This document shows, in pieces, positions 1-7,098 of a stretch of DNA of 20,659 bases. The position numbers and the translations under genes are program-made. Each line of letters starts with the position of its first letter. Position 1 is the stretch's first letter. The notes under the pieces were generated by a model. The model saw nothing but the letters and a program-made list of their open reading frames with translations. It made no database searches and was not told the DNA's origin. The DNA lies in assembly GCA_016293005.1 (NCBI GenBank), contig JAEDFA010000036.1:1-20659 (forward strand). Reading direction: 5' to 3'. This DNA comes from Treponema sp. Lineage in GTDB: Bacteria; Spirochaetota; Spirochaetia; Treponematales; Treponemataceae.

Positions 1-32
1 ATAGTTTCCATGCTAACTATTTTATAAAAAAG

Positions 33-62
33 ACTCTTCTGTAATGGAAGAGTTTTTTTTTT
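33..62 (+). terminator. Intrinsic terminator of the gene upstream of the window
   Basis: A 7-bp perfect stem (ACTCTTC at 33-39 with GAAGAGT at 47-53) encloses a 7-base loop and runs straight into ten T residues. A run of A before the left arm could pair with the T tract, so the element may work in both directions. It isolates argH from whatever lies to the left. Confidence 0.8.
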
Positions 63-135
63 GCACAGGTAAGGCATTCGTTTGATAAATTATGTGCACT
101 GAATTTATCGTATTCCCTAAATGGTATAAATTTAT

Positions 136-141
136 TATAAT
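136..141 (+). promoter_or_regulatory. Candidate -10 box of argH, close to the start codon
   Basis: A perfect TATAAT lies at 136-141, and the preferred argH ATG begins at 149, leaving 7 bases between them. Transcription would start at or next to the ATG, giving a leaderless mRNA. No convincing -35 box is visible 17 bases upstream (113-118 reads TTCCCT), and no Shine-Dalgarno precedes the ATG. Confidence 0.4.
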
Positions 142-148
142 TCTTTCT

Positions 149-1564
149 ATGGAACACGGAACTATTACACAGGATAATCACGCAGCATTATGGCACGGTC
201 GCTTCAAAGAAGGTCCTGATGCTAAAGCAGTGGCTTTTGAAACTTCTATTCATGTTGATGAAAGAATGGCTTTCGATGATATAAAAGGAAGTATTGCACA
301 TGCAAAAATGCTCTCTCATGCAAAAATTATTTCTTTAGAAGAATCAGAACAAATTCAAAAAGGACTTGAATCAATCGCTGAAGATTTAAAAAACGGAAGT
401 CTTCAAATCGATTATTCAGCAGAAGATATTCATTCATTTATCGAAGCAGTTTTAACAGACAGAATTGGAGAAGCAGGCAAAAAAGTTCATACAGGAAGAA
501 GCCGTAACGATCAGATTGCACTTGACGAAAGACTTTATTTGTGCCGTTTCATTCCAGAACTTCAAAATAAAATTTTAACATTGATTTCTGCATTAAATTC
601 AATTTCGGAACAGCATTTAAAAGATATAATTCCAGGTTATACTCACATGCAGCATGCTCAGCCTGTAACGCTCTCTCATCATCTTTGCGCCTGGAGCTGG
701 ATGCTGTACAGGGACTGGCAGCGTCTTGAAGATTCTTTAAAGCGCATAAAAGTCAGTCCAATCGGTTCTGGTGCTCTTGCAGGAAGTTCTCTTCCGTTAG
801 ACAGGGTTTTTGAAGCGGCGGAACTTGGATTTTCAGAAGTTACTATGAATAGTCTTGACAGCGTTTCTGACAGGGATTATTGTATCGAAGTTTCTGGCGC
901 TCTTGCACTTTTACAAATGCACTTGAGTCGTTTCTGTGAAGAAGTTGTTTTGTGGTCAACTACAGAATTTAACTTTATAGATTTAAGCGAAAAATGGTCT
1001 ACAGGTTCTTCAATAATGCCTCAGAAGAAAAATCCTGATTTTGCTGAATTAATTCGTGGAAGGACAGGTCGAGTATATGGAAATTTAATTGCACTTCTTA
1101 CTATGATGAAAGCGCTTCCGCTTGCGTACGATAGAGATATGCAGGAAGATAAAATATCATTGTTTGATTCTTGTGATACGGTTATTTCCTGTCTTGAAAT
1201 TTTTACTTACATGATTTCTTCTGCAAAATGGAATGTAAAAAAAATGGAAGATGCCTGCATGGAAGGTTTTTTAAACGCAACTGATGTAGCAGATTATCTT
1301 GTAAAAAAAGGTCTTCCATTCAGAACTGCGCATGGAGTAAGCGCAAAATGCGTTAGGCTTGCAATCGAAAAAAATTGTCATCTTGAAGATTTGTCTCTTG
1401 AAGAATATAAAACTATTTCAGAATTATTCGACAATGATATATTTGAAATAATTTCTCCAAAAAACTGTGTAAATGCAAGAAAAACTATCGGCGCTCCAAG
1501 TGAAGAGGCTGTTTTAGTTCAAATAAAAGAATTAAAAAAAATCGTTCAAAATAACGGCAAATAA
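149..1564 (+). CDS. argH: Argininosuccinate lyase
   Basis: Cleaves argininosuccinate to arginine and fumarate, the last step of arginine synthesis, in the cytosol; a member of the fumarase/aspartase superfamily that acts as a homotetramer. The superfamily signature GSSIMPQKKNP is seen with its first Gly at residue 286. The upstream motif HTGRSRNDQ and the helix around GYTHMQHAQP, which carries the catalytic acid/base region, are also present. An in-frame ATG at 92 would add 19 residues (MCTEFIVFPKW...) unlike ArgH. I prefer the ATG at 149, which gives 471 residues, the usual family length, and begins near the conserved LWHGRF segment. Neither start has a Shine-Dalgarno, and TATAAT ends 7 bases before 149. 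No other arginine gene is nearby. Family assignment is very secure; the start is likely. Confidence 0.96.
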   Translation: MEHGTITQDNHAALWHGRFKEGPDAKAVAFETSIHVDERMAFDDIKGSIAHAKMLSHAKIISLEESEQIQKGLESIAEDLKNGSLQIDYSAEDIHSFIEAVLTDRIGEAGKKVHTGRSRNDQIALDERLYLCRFIPELQNKILTLISALNSISEQHLKDIIPGYTHMQHAQPVTLSHHLCAWSWMLYRDWQRLEDSLKRIKVSPIGSGALAGSSLPLDRVFEAAELGFSEVTMNSLDSVSDRDYCIEVSGALALLQMHLSRFCEEVVLWSTTEFNFIDLSEKWSTGSSIMPQKKNPDFAELIRGRTGRVYGNLIALLTMMKALPLAYDRDMQEDKISLFDSCDTVISCLEIFTYMISSAKWNVKKMEDACMEGFLNATDVADYLVKKGLPFRTAHGVSAKCVRLAIEKNCHLEDLSLEEYKTISELFDNDIFEIISPKNCVNARKTIGAPSEEAVLVQIKELKKIVQNNGK

Positions 1565-1591
1565 TAGAAAAGTTAATATTTAATTTTTCTA
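1565..1591. other. Hairpin between argH and the binding-protein gene
   Basis: A 12-bp stem (1565-1576 with 1580-1591, one G-U pair, 3-base loop TAT) begins right after the argH stop. It is followed by A residues rather than a U tract on the plus strand, so it is not a classic terminator for argH. It ends about 4 bases before the Shine-Dalgarno of the next gene and could protect a 3' end or modulate initiation. Confidence 0.45.
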
Positions 1592-1608
1592 AAAAATAGA
1601 GGTACAAA

Positions 1609-2388
1609 ATGAAAAAAATCGTAAAATTGCTTTTAGCATCTGGTATTTTAGTTTCTTCGCTTTTTGGCTGTAAAAAAGCCTACGAAGGAAAATTCGTGCT
1701 TGGTCTTGATGCATCTTTTCCTCCAATGGGATTTACAGAAGCAGACGGAACAATTACAGGCTATGACATCGATCTTGCAAAAGAAGTTTCAAAAAGATTA
1801 AATCTTGAATTTGTTGCAAAACCTATAAACTGGGAAGCAAAAGAACTTGAACTTTTTTCAGGTTCAATCGATTGTATTTGGAACGGTTTTACAATGACAG
1901 AAGAACGCCTTGAAAAAATGGCTTTTACTTCAGCTTATTTAAATAATGACCAGATTTTAGTTGTGAGAAATGACGGAACAATAAATTCTTTAAAAGATGC
2001 AGAAGGAAAAGTTATCGGCTGCCAGTCAGGTTCAAGTGCAGAAGAAGCAATTGAATCAAATAAAGAATTTGCATCTTCTTTAAAATCTGTAAAAAAATAT
2101 GAAGATAATCTTACTGCATTAAACGACCTTGAAGTTGGCGGAATTGATGCCGTTGTAATGGACAGCGTTGTTGCCGATTATACAATTAAAATCGGAAAAA
2201 GAAACCTTACTGTTGTAGAAGAATCTCTTTCAAAAGAAGCTTACGGAATTGGTTTTAGAAATGACGAAAACGGAATTGAACTTAGAGATAAAGTTCAAAA
2301 AGTTTTGCTTGAAATGGCAGAAGACGGAACGGTTGCAAAAATTTCTGAAAACTGGTTCGGAAAAGATATCAGCGTAATCGGAAAATAA
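1609..2388 (+). CDS. Polar amino-acid ABC transporter, substrate-binding lipoprotein (SBP_bac_3)
   Basis: Extracytoplasmic solute receptor of an importer, probably for a polar or charged amino acid. Residues 1-20 form a lipoprotein signal peptide ending in LFG, and Cys21 is the expected lipidated cysteine. The mature protein has the family-3 fold. The segment GYDIDLAKEVSKRL (51-64) is typical, Arg100 in MTEERLEKM matches the arginine that grips the substrate carboxylate, and a GGIDAVVMD segment follows. Length (259 residues) is normal. A clear Shine-Dalgarno (AGAGGT) precedes the ATG. The permease and ATPase genes follow directly. The exact substrate (glutamine, cystine, arginine or other) cannot be read from the sequence. 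A strong hairpin follows the stop, so this gene is probably expressed above the two downstream genes. Confidence 0.93.
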   Translation: MKKIVKLLLASGILVSSLFGCKKAYEGKFVLGLDASFPPMGFTEADGTITGYDIDLAKEVSKRLNLEFVAKPINWEAKELELFSGSIDCIWNGFTMTEERLEKMAFTSAYLNNDQILVVRNDGTINSLKDAEGKVIGCQSGSSAEEAIESNKEFASSLKSVKKYEDNLTALNDLEVGGIDAVVMDSVVADYTIKIGKRNLTVVEESLSKEAYGIGFRNDENGIELRDKVQKVLLEMAEDGTVAKISENWFGKDISVIGK

Positions 2389-2394
2389 ATCTTT

Positions 2395-2443
2395 AAGGAA
2401 TTTCTAAAAATTTTAATTTTTAGAAATTCCTTTAATTTTTTTT
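2395..2443 (+). terminator. Terminator-like hairpin between binding-protein and permease genes
   Basis: A perfect 18-bp inverted repeat (2395-2412 with 2415-2432) with a 2-base gap is followed by a T-rich tract with eight T at 2436-2443. It lies inside the transporter operon, ends 7 bases before the permease ATG, and leaves no room for a Shine-Dalgarno. Partial termination or 3'-end protection would raise binding protein over permease, a common arrangement in ABC importers; that role is inference. Confidence 0.75.
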
Positions 2444-2450
2444 ATTTCTT

Positions 2451-3158
2451 ATGAAGAATTTTTTTATTACTGTGTTTCACTTTTCAGAAAAAAATGCTCA
2501 AAGTTATTCTGATATGCTTTTATGTATGTTTAAGGGAACAGGAGTAACTTTAAGTATTTTCTTTTTGACGCTTTTATTTGCAATTCCACTTGCACTTTTT
2601 ATTGCTTTTGGGAAAATGTCGAAAAATAAAATTGTTTCCTCATTTTCAAATATTCTGCTTTCTGTAATTCGCGGAACGCCTTTAATGCTGCAGCTTTTAA
2701 TCGTTTATTTTCTTCCAATGCAGGTGGCAAAATTTGTTTTTCATTCTCAGATTATCTGGGATTCTTTTACTGCTTCCATTGTCGCGTTTTCAATAAATTA
2801 CGCCTGTTATTTTGCAGAAATTTACCGCGGCGGTATTCAGTCTATAGCAAAAGGTCAGTATGAAGCGTGCAAAGTCTTAGGTTATAGTCAGAACAAGGCT
2901 TTTTTCAGGATAATTCTTCCGCAGGTTGTAAAACGGATAATTCCGGCTATGGGAAACGAGGTCATCACTTTAGTAAAAGATACTTCGCTTGTTACGATTT
3001 TAAGTGTTCCTGAACTTATGTTTTATGCAAAAAGCAATTCAAACAGGCTAGTTTCGTTTATGCCTTTGTTAATCGCAGGAGTTTTTTATTTTTTTATGAA
3101 CTGGCTGGTTTCTGTTTTATTTAAAAAAATAGAAAAAAAACTTTCGTATTACAGTTAA
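2451..3158 (+). CDS. Polar amino-acid ABC transporter, permease (HisM/GlnP family)
   Basis: Inner-membrane channel subunit of the importer. Hydrophobic segments lie near residues 30-52, 60-85, 100-120 and 200-225. The EAA loop that docks on the ATPase is clear: YEACKVLGYSQNKAFF followed by RIILPQVVKRIIPAMGNE. The segment FKGTGVTLSIFF near the N-terminus matches the start of the His/Glu/Gln/Arg permease family, and RGTPLMLQLLIVYF is typical. The length of 235 residues is normal. No Shine-Dalgarno precedes ATG 2451 because the upstream bases are the T tract of a hairpin. ATG 2517 is a poorer alternative, also without one. It lies between the binding-protein gene and the ATPase gene, which completes a three-gene importer. 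Confidence 0.93.
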   Translation: MKNFFITVFHFSEKNAQSYSDMLLCMFKGTGVTLSIFFLTLLFAIPLALFIAFGKMSKNKIVSSFSNILLSVIRGTPLMLQLLIVYFLPMQVAKFVFHSQIIWDSFTASIVAFSINYACYFAEIYRGGIQSIAKGQYEACKVLGYSQNKAFFRIILPQVVKRIIPAMGNEVITLVKDTSLVTILSVPELMFYAKSNSNRLVSFMPLLIAGVFYFFMNWLVSVLFKKIEKKLSYYS

Positions 3159-3192
3159 AAGATTTTTGGATTTTTTTTAGGGGATTTTAAAA

Positions 3193-3951
3193 TTGGAAAA
3201 AAAAGAAATTATTTCAGTAAGGAATTTAAAAAAATCTTTTGGAAATCTTCAGATTTTAAAGGGACTGGATTTTTCTGTTTACGAAGGCGAAGTTTTGAGC
3301 ATAATCGGTCCAAGCGGTTCTGGAAAATCTACAATGCTCCGCTGTCTGTCACAACTTGAAAAAATTGATGATGGAACTGTATCAATTTGCGGAAAAGATT
3401 TAATAAAAGACGGAGTTTATGCGCCTAAAAAAGAACTTCAAAAAATTATTTTAAAAACTGGAATGGTTTTTCAGAATTTTAATCTTTTCCCGCATTTTTC
3501 TGTTATAAAAAATCTGATGGATCCGCAGATTCAGGTTTTAAAACGAAATTCAGATGACGCTTATGGAATTTCGATGAATCTTCTTTCAAAAGTCGGTTTA
3601 AGTGAAAAAGCAAATTCTTATCCATGCGAACTTTCAGGTGGTCAGAAGCAGCGCGTTTCGATTGCCCGTGCCCTTGCTTTAAATCCTGAAGTAATGCTTT
3701 TCGATGAACCTACAAGCGCGCTCGACCCGGAACTTACTGGTGAAATTCTTTCAGTAATGAAAAATCTTGCTGATTCAAAAATGACGATGGTCGTAGTAAC
3801 TCATGAAATGTCTTTTGCAAAAGAGGTAAGTGACCATGTGATTTTTATGGACGGCGGAATCATAATTGAAGAAAATTTCCCGGACGAACTTTTCAATAAT
3901 CCTAAGAAGGAGCGTACAAAAGCGTTTCTTTCCCGTTATCTTTCAAAATAA
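3193..3951 (+). CDS. Polar amino-acid ABC transporter, ATP-binding protein (GlnQ type)
   Basis: Cytosolic ATPase that powers the importer encoded by the two preceding genes. Seen in order: Walker A GPSGSGKST (39-47), a Q loop in VFQNFNLFPH, the ABC signature LSGGQKQR, Walker B VMLFDEPTSALD, and the switch histidine in VVVTHEM. NLFPH followed by a short helical domain is characteristic of the PAAT (polar amino-acid) subfamily. Length (252 residues) is normal. Translation starts at TTG (3193), supported by AGGGG at 3180-3184 about 8 bases upstream; no in-frame ATG near the Shine-Dalgarno would fit. The downstream gap (3952-4099) holds an AT-only palindrome and the murG promoter, so this is probably the last gene of its operon. 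Confidence 0.95.
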   Translation: MEKKEIISVRNLKKSFGNLQILKGLDFSVYEGEVLSIIGPSGSGKSTMLRCLSQLEKIDDGTVSICGKDLIKDGVYAPKKELQKIILKTGMVFQNFNLFPHFSVIKNLMDPQIQVLKRNSDDAYGISMNLLSKVGLSEKANSYPCELSGGQKQRVSIARALALNPEVMLFDEPTSALDPELTGEILSVMKNLADSKMTMVVVTHEMSFAKEVSDHVIFMDGGIIIEENFPDELFNNPKKERTKAFLSRYLSK

Positions 3952-3964
3952 AAAGTATTCTTTC

Positions 3965-3982
3965 AAAAATAAATTTATTTTT
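3965..3982. other. AT-only perfect palindrome after the transporter operon
   Basis: An 18-base perfect palindrome made only of A and T, followed by two more T residues, lies 13 bases after the ATPase stop codon. It may be a weak terminator for the transporter operon, but with no G-C pairs the stem would be unstable. Confidence 0.3.
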
Positions 3983-4064
3983 TTAAAACCGAAAATCGTT
4001 TGTAAATTTTTAGAAATAAGGTTTTTAAAAATCGGCAAAGAAATATTTTTACAAGATGTTCTTA

Positions 4065-4093
4065 TTGTAAATCTTTTAAATAAAGAATAAAAT
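4065..4093 (+). promoter_or_regulatory. Candidate sigma-70 promoter of murG
   Basis: TTGTAA at 4065-4070 (4/6 match) is separated by 17 bases from TAAAAT at 4088-4093 (5/6 match). The start point would fall at about 4100, the A of the murG ATG, again suggesting a leaderless transcript. The same -35 hexamer and spacing occur before lepB. Confidence 0.45.
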
Positions 4094-4099
4094 AATTTT

Positions 4100-5239
4100 A
4101 TGGAAAAAATCAAAGTTTGTTTTACTGGCGGCGGAACAGGCGGACACATTTATCCTGGTCTTGCAGTTTGTGATGAATTACGAAAAATTTGTGAAAAAAA
4201 TCAAAATCAAATAGAAATATACTGGCTTGGAAATTCTTGTGGAATGGATAAAAATCTTGTAGAAAATAGTTTTTACAGTGAAAATCAGCGTTCTGCAGAT
4301 TATTTTGTAAAAATTCCAAGCGGAAAACTGAGACGCTATTTCAGTTTTAAAAATTTTCTCGATATTTTTAAAATTTTTTCAGGATTCATCGTATCTTTTT
4401 TTGCTCTTTTAAAAATAAGGCCGTCTTTGCTTTTCAGTAAAGGAGGTTTTGTAAGTGTACCGCCTTGTTTCAGTGCAAAAATTTTGAAAATTCCTGTTTT
4501 TACGCACGAATGTGATTTTACGCCCGGTCTTGCAACAAAACTGAATTCTAGATGTGCCGAAAACATTTTTGTTTCCTGCAAACAAACTGCTGACTATTTT
4601 CCAGATAATTTAAAATCAAAAATTGTTGTAACTGGAAATCCTGTAAGGCCGTCGTTTTATTCTGCGAGTGCAAAAAATGGTCTTGAATTTTTAAATATTC
4701 CTGAAAACCACGAAAAGCCTGTTCTTTTGGTTTTAGGCGGAAGCAGCGGTTCATTGCAGATTAATACCCTTATAGAAGAAAATATTTCATGGCTTACCGA
4801 GCGTTTTATTGTCGTTCACCAGACTGGAAAAAATCAGGTTAAAATTCAAAATTCTGACGATTACAAAGCTTATCAATTTATTTACGCTCAGATGAAAGAT
4901 GTAATTGCCGCATCAGATATTGTTTTAAGCCGCTCGGGTGCAAATTCTATTTGGGAATGTTCTGTATGTGCAAAACCTATGCTTTTAATTCCGCTTTCAG
5001 GCTCAGGCACTCGAGGCGATCAAATTGAAAATGCCCGTTTTTTTGAAACAGAGGGCGCTGCAAAAGTTTTGTATGACGGTTCGGTTAATTCAGAAAATTT
5101 AAAATCTGCGCTTTCCCAGATGATTTTAAAAGATAATCTTCAAAAATATTCTGAAAATTCAAAAAGGCTTTCTTCAGGTGAAAAACCTGCTGAAAAAATT
5201 GCCTCTCTTTTATACCAGAAACTTTTTTCGAACAAATAA
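4100..5239 (+). CDS. murG: UDP-N-acetylglucosamine--undecaprenyl-PP-MurNAc-pentapeptide GlcNAc transferase
   Basis: Adds GlcNAc to lipid I to make lipid II on the inner face of the cytoplasmic membrane, the last cytoplasmic step of peptidoglycan synthesis. A GT-B fold is evident. The N-terminal glycine-rich loop GGGTGGHIYPG (10-20) binds the lipid substrate, a second loop LGGSSGSLQIN opens the C-terminal domain, and the nucleotide-sugar region SRSGANSIWECSVCAKPMLL is followed by RGDQIENARFF. The usual HEQNA...PG motif appears as HECDFTPGLATK; I believe this variant is seen in other treponemes, but that is from memory. Length (379 residues) is at the upper end for the family. No Shine-Dalgarno is visible; a promoter-like sequence ends 6 bases before the ATG. 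It begins the murG-cvpA-holB run. Confidence 0.95.
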   Translation: MEKIKVCFTGGGTGGHIYPGLAVCDELRKICEKNQNQIEIYWLGNSCGMDKNLVENSFYSENQRSADYFVKIPSGKLRRYFSFKNFLDIFKIFSGFIVSFFALLKIRPSLLFSKGGFVSVPPCFSAKILKIPVFTHECDFTPGLATKLNSRCAENIFVSCKQTADYFPDNLKSKIVVTGNPVRPSFYSASAKNGLEFLNIPENHEKPVLLVLGGSSGSLQINTLIEENISWLTERFIVVHQTGKNQVKIQNSDDYKAYQFIYAQMKDVIAASDIVLSRSGANSIWECSVCAKPMLLIPLSGSGTRGDQIENARFFETEGAAKVLYDGSVNSENLKSALSQMILKDNLQKYSENSKRLSSGEKPAEKIASLLYQKLFSNK

Positions 5240-5241
5240 AA

Positions 5242-5278
5242 GAAAAATTAAAAAATCTGAGTTTTAGTTTAATTTTTC
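5242..5278. other. Inverted repeat between murG and cvpA
   Basis: An 11-bp perfect inverted repeat (5242-5252 with 5268-5278) lies just after the murG stop and before the cvpA Shine-Dalgarno. No T tract follows the right arm on the plus strand, so it is more likely a processing or stability hairpin, or a protein site, than a terminator. Confidence 0.35.
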
Positions 5279-5298
5279 ATAGATATGGAGGATAGATA

Positions 5299-5814
5299 AT
5301 GACATGGCTTGATTTGATTTTGCTTGCAATTTTGCTTTTTTTCGTTTTAACAGGTTTAATCCGCGGTTTTATAAAAGAATTGTTTGGAAAAGTCAGTGTT
5401 GTGGGCGGAATCTTTTTTGCAATAATTTTTACGCCTTTTTTAGAACAAAAATTTATTCTTCTTGTAAATAATGAGATTCTTTCTAAAATTCTTTCTTTTA
5501 TTCTGATTTTTATAATTGTTTTTCTTGCTTTAAAAATCGTTCAGCATATTCTTCATAAAATTTTTACTGCAAGTATTTTAAAAAGTCTTGACCGTCTTTT
5601 AGGTTTTGTTTTAGGTTTTTTAGAAGGAATTGTAATCCTTTACTTTTTAATCGTTGCGTTTCAAGTTATGCCATTCTGGGACAATATTTCTTCTTATTTT
5701 GAAGAATCTTTTATCTACAATATTTTTGATTCATTTTTAAATAAAAAACAGGAAAATGCATCGGAGAACTTTGCGCTTTTATGGCAGATGAAAAATAATT
5801 ATCAGAATATTTAA
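5299..5814 (+). CDS. cvpA: CvpA family membrane protein
   Basis: Small inner-membrane protein of the CvpA family, named for colicin V production in E. coli; in many bacteria its role in envelope homeostasis is unsettled. Four hydrophobic segments are visible at about residues 3-21, 28-48, 58-82 and 98-125. The opening MTWLDLILLAILLFFVLTG and the following glycine-rich turn GLIRGFIKELFG are the family hallmark. The motif LDRLLGFVLGFLEG before the last segment is also typical. Length (171 residues) is normal. It has a good Shine-Dalgarno (GGAGG about 8 bases before the ATG) and lies between murG and holB. From memory, murG and cvpA homologues are also close together in T. pallidum. Confidence 0.88.
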   Translation: MTWLDLILLAILLFFVLTGLIRGFIKELFGKVSVVGGIFFAIIFTPFLEQKFILLVNNEILSKILSFILIFIIVFLALKIVQHILHKIFTASILKSLDRLLGFVLGFLEGIVILYFLIVAFQVMPFWDNISSYFEESFIYNIFDSFLNKKQENASENFALLWQMKNNYQNI

Positions 5815-5848
5815 GATTTTTTAATATTCTTTTTTTACGGAAAATTTT

Positions 5849-7057
5849 ATGTTTGAAAATATTATAAGTCAGGATGCTGTTTCTCTTTTAAAAAAAGATT
5901 TAGAAAAAAAATGTTTTCCCGGGGCAGTTTTATTCTGCGGAAACAGAGGAAGCGCTAAACTTTCTTCTGCTTTAGAAGTTGCGCGTCTTTTATCGTGTCA
6001 AAGAAACGGTTCATGGCTGTGCGATTGTCCTGAATGTCTTTTAAATAAAGCGCTTGTAAATCAAAATGTGCTTATTTTAGGTCCAAGAGACTGTACACCA
6101 GAAATTTCTGCTGCAAGTGAAACATTTTTAAATGCCGTTTTTAAAAATGCCTCGTATCTTGAAGCTTCCCGCTATCTTTTTATAAGAAGCGTAAGAAAAT
6201 TGACTTCGCGTTTTAATCAGGTTTTGTGGAAAGATGATTCAAATCTTTCAAAAATAGCATCTGTAATTTCAGAAATCGATGAAAATCTTGAAACGCTTGA
6301 TTTTCCGCATAAACTTCCGTCTTCAGAAGAAATTCAGAAAGTTCTAGAAATTCTATTAAAACTTTGCATAAAACTTGAGTCAGATTTTCTTTATGATTCA
6401 ATTCCAATTAACAATATAAGAAATGTTTCTTCATGGGCGCATTTAAAATCTAAAGACGGAAAAAAAACTGTAATTATCGAAAATGCCGACAAAATGCTTG
6501 AAAATGTAAGAAATGCGCTTTTAAAAATCCTTGAAGAACCTCCGGAAGATACAGTTTTCATTTTAACTGCTTCAAAGAAAAATGCTGTGATGCCTACGAT
6601 TTTAAGCAGGGTGCGTCCATATTATTTTACAGACCGTTCGCTTGAAAAACAGCAGGAAGTTATAAGACGCGTTTTTCACAATGATGAGTTTTCAGGAACT
6701 GTTAATGATTTTCTTTTAAATTACCTTCCTGTAAAATCTTGCGATATTGAAAAAAAAGCAGAAGAGTTTCTTTTTTCGCTTAAAAATTTTAAAATTCCTC
6801 AAATTTCAGTCCTCTGTAAAGAATGTAATAATTTTGAGCCGCGTATAATTTTAAAAATTTTTCTGAATAAACTTGTAAATCTTGAGCGTCATTTGATGAA
6901 AACTTCATGCGGTGCATCTTTTTCTTTTGAATTTTTAAACGAAATAAAAAAATGCTATACAAACATAGTGACTTTCAATCAGAGCATTCAGTCTGCTTTT
7001 GAGATTCTTTGTAAAAAAATCATAAATTTAAAAGCAAAATATAAAATCGAACTTTAA
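5849..7057 (+). CDS. holB: DNA polymerase III delta-prime-like clamp-loader subunit with a large insertion
   Basis: Clamp-loader AAA+ subunit of the replicative polymerase. The N-terminus has the DnaX/HolB layout, with a degenerate Walker A (GNRGSAKLS, 31-39, lacking GK-S/T) that suits the non-hydrolysing delta-prime rather than gamma/tau. A four-Cys module follows (C50, C58, C60, C63) with spacing tighter than usual. The motif INNIRNV (188-193), the helix before LLKILEEPPEDT (224-235), the sensor segment FILTAS, and SRVRP (253-257, in place of the SRC motif) confirm the family. Between the Cys module and INNIR there are about 120 residues where I would expect 30-40, so roughly 85-182 looks like a helical insertion. 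The C-terminal third is a poorly conserved helical collar. The Shine-Dalgarno is weak (CGGAAA). It sits between cvpA and the AtoS-type kinase gene. Confidence 0.85.
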   Translation: MFENIISQDAVSLLKKDLEKKCFPGAVLFCGNRGSAKLSSALEVARLLSCQRNGSWLCDCPECLLNKALVNQNVLILGPRDCTPEISAASETFLNAVFKNASYLEASRYLFIRSVRKLTSRFNQVLWKDDSNLSKIASVISEIDENLETLDFPHKLPSSEEIQKVLEILLKLCIKLESDFLYDSIPINNIRNVSSWAHLKSKDGKKTVIIENADKMLENVRNALLKILEEPPEDTVFILTASKKNAVMPTILSRVRPYYFTDRSLEKQQEVIRRVFHNDEFSGTVNDFLLNYLPVKSCDIEKKAEEFLFSLKNFKIPQISVLCKECNNFEPRIILKIFLNKLVNLERHLMKTSCGASFSFEFLNEIKKCYTNIVTFNQSIQSAFEILCKKIINLKAKYKIEL

Positions 7058-7098
7058 TTTTTTTTATTGTTTATTTTTTTGTTTTTATGGGAGGAAAA

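Noticed and set aside
92..148. Upstream ATG extension of argH by 19 residues
   Set aside because: The added residues are unlike ArgH, the frame crosses a perfect TATAAT, and the ATG at 149 gives the normal family length.
191..205. TGGCACGG resembling a sigma-54 -24 box
   Set aside because: No TTGC -12 element follows at the correct spacing and it lies inside argH.
3866..4090. 74-codon frame overlapping the end of the ABC ATPase gene
   Set aside because: It overlaps a clear gene out of frame, has Lys/Phe-rich AT-driven composition and no Shine-Dalgarno or recognisable domain.
7087..7098. First ATG of the AtoS-type kinase gene
   Set aside because: The GGGAGG overlaps this ATG and can serve only the in-frame ATG at 7099.
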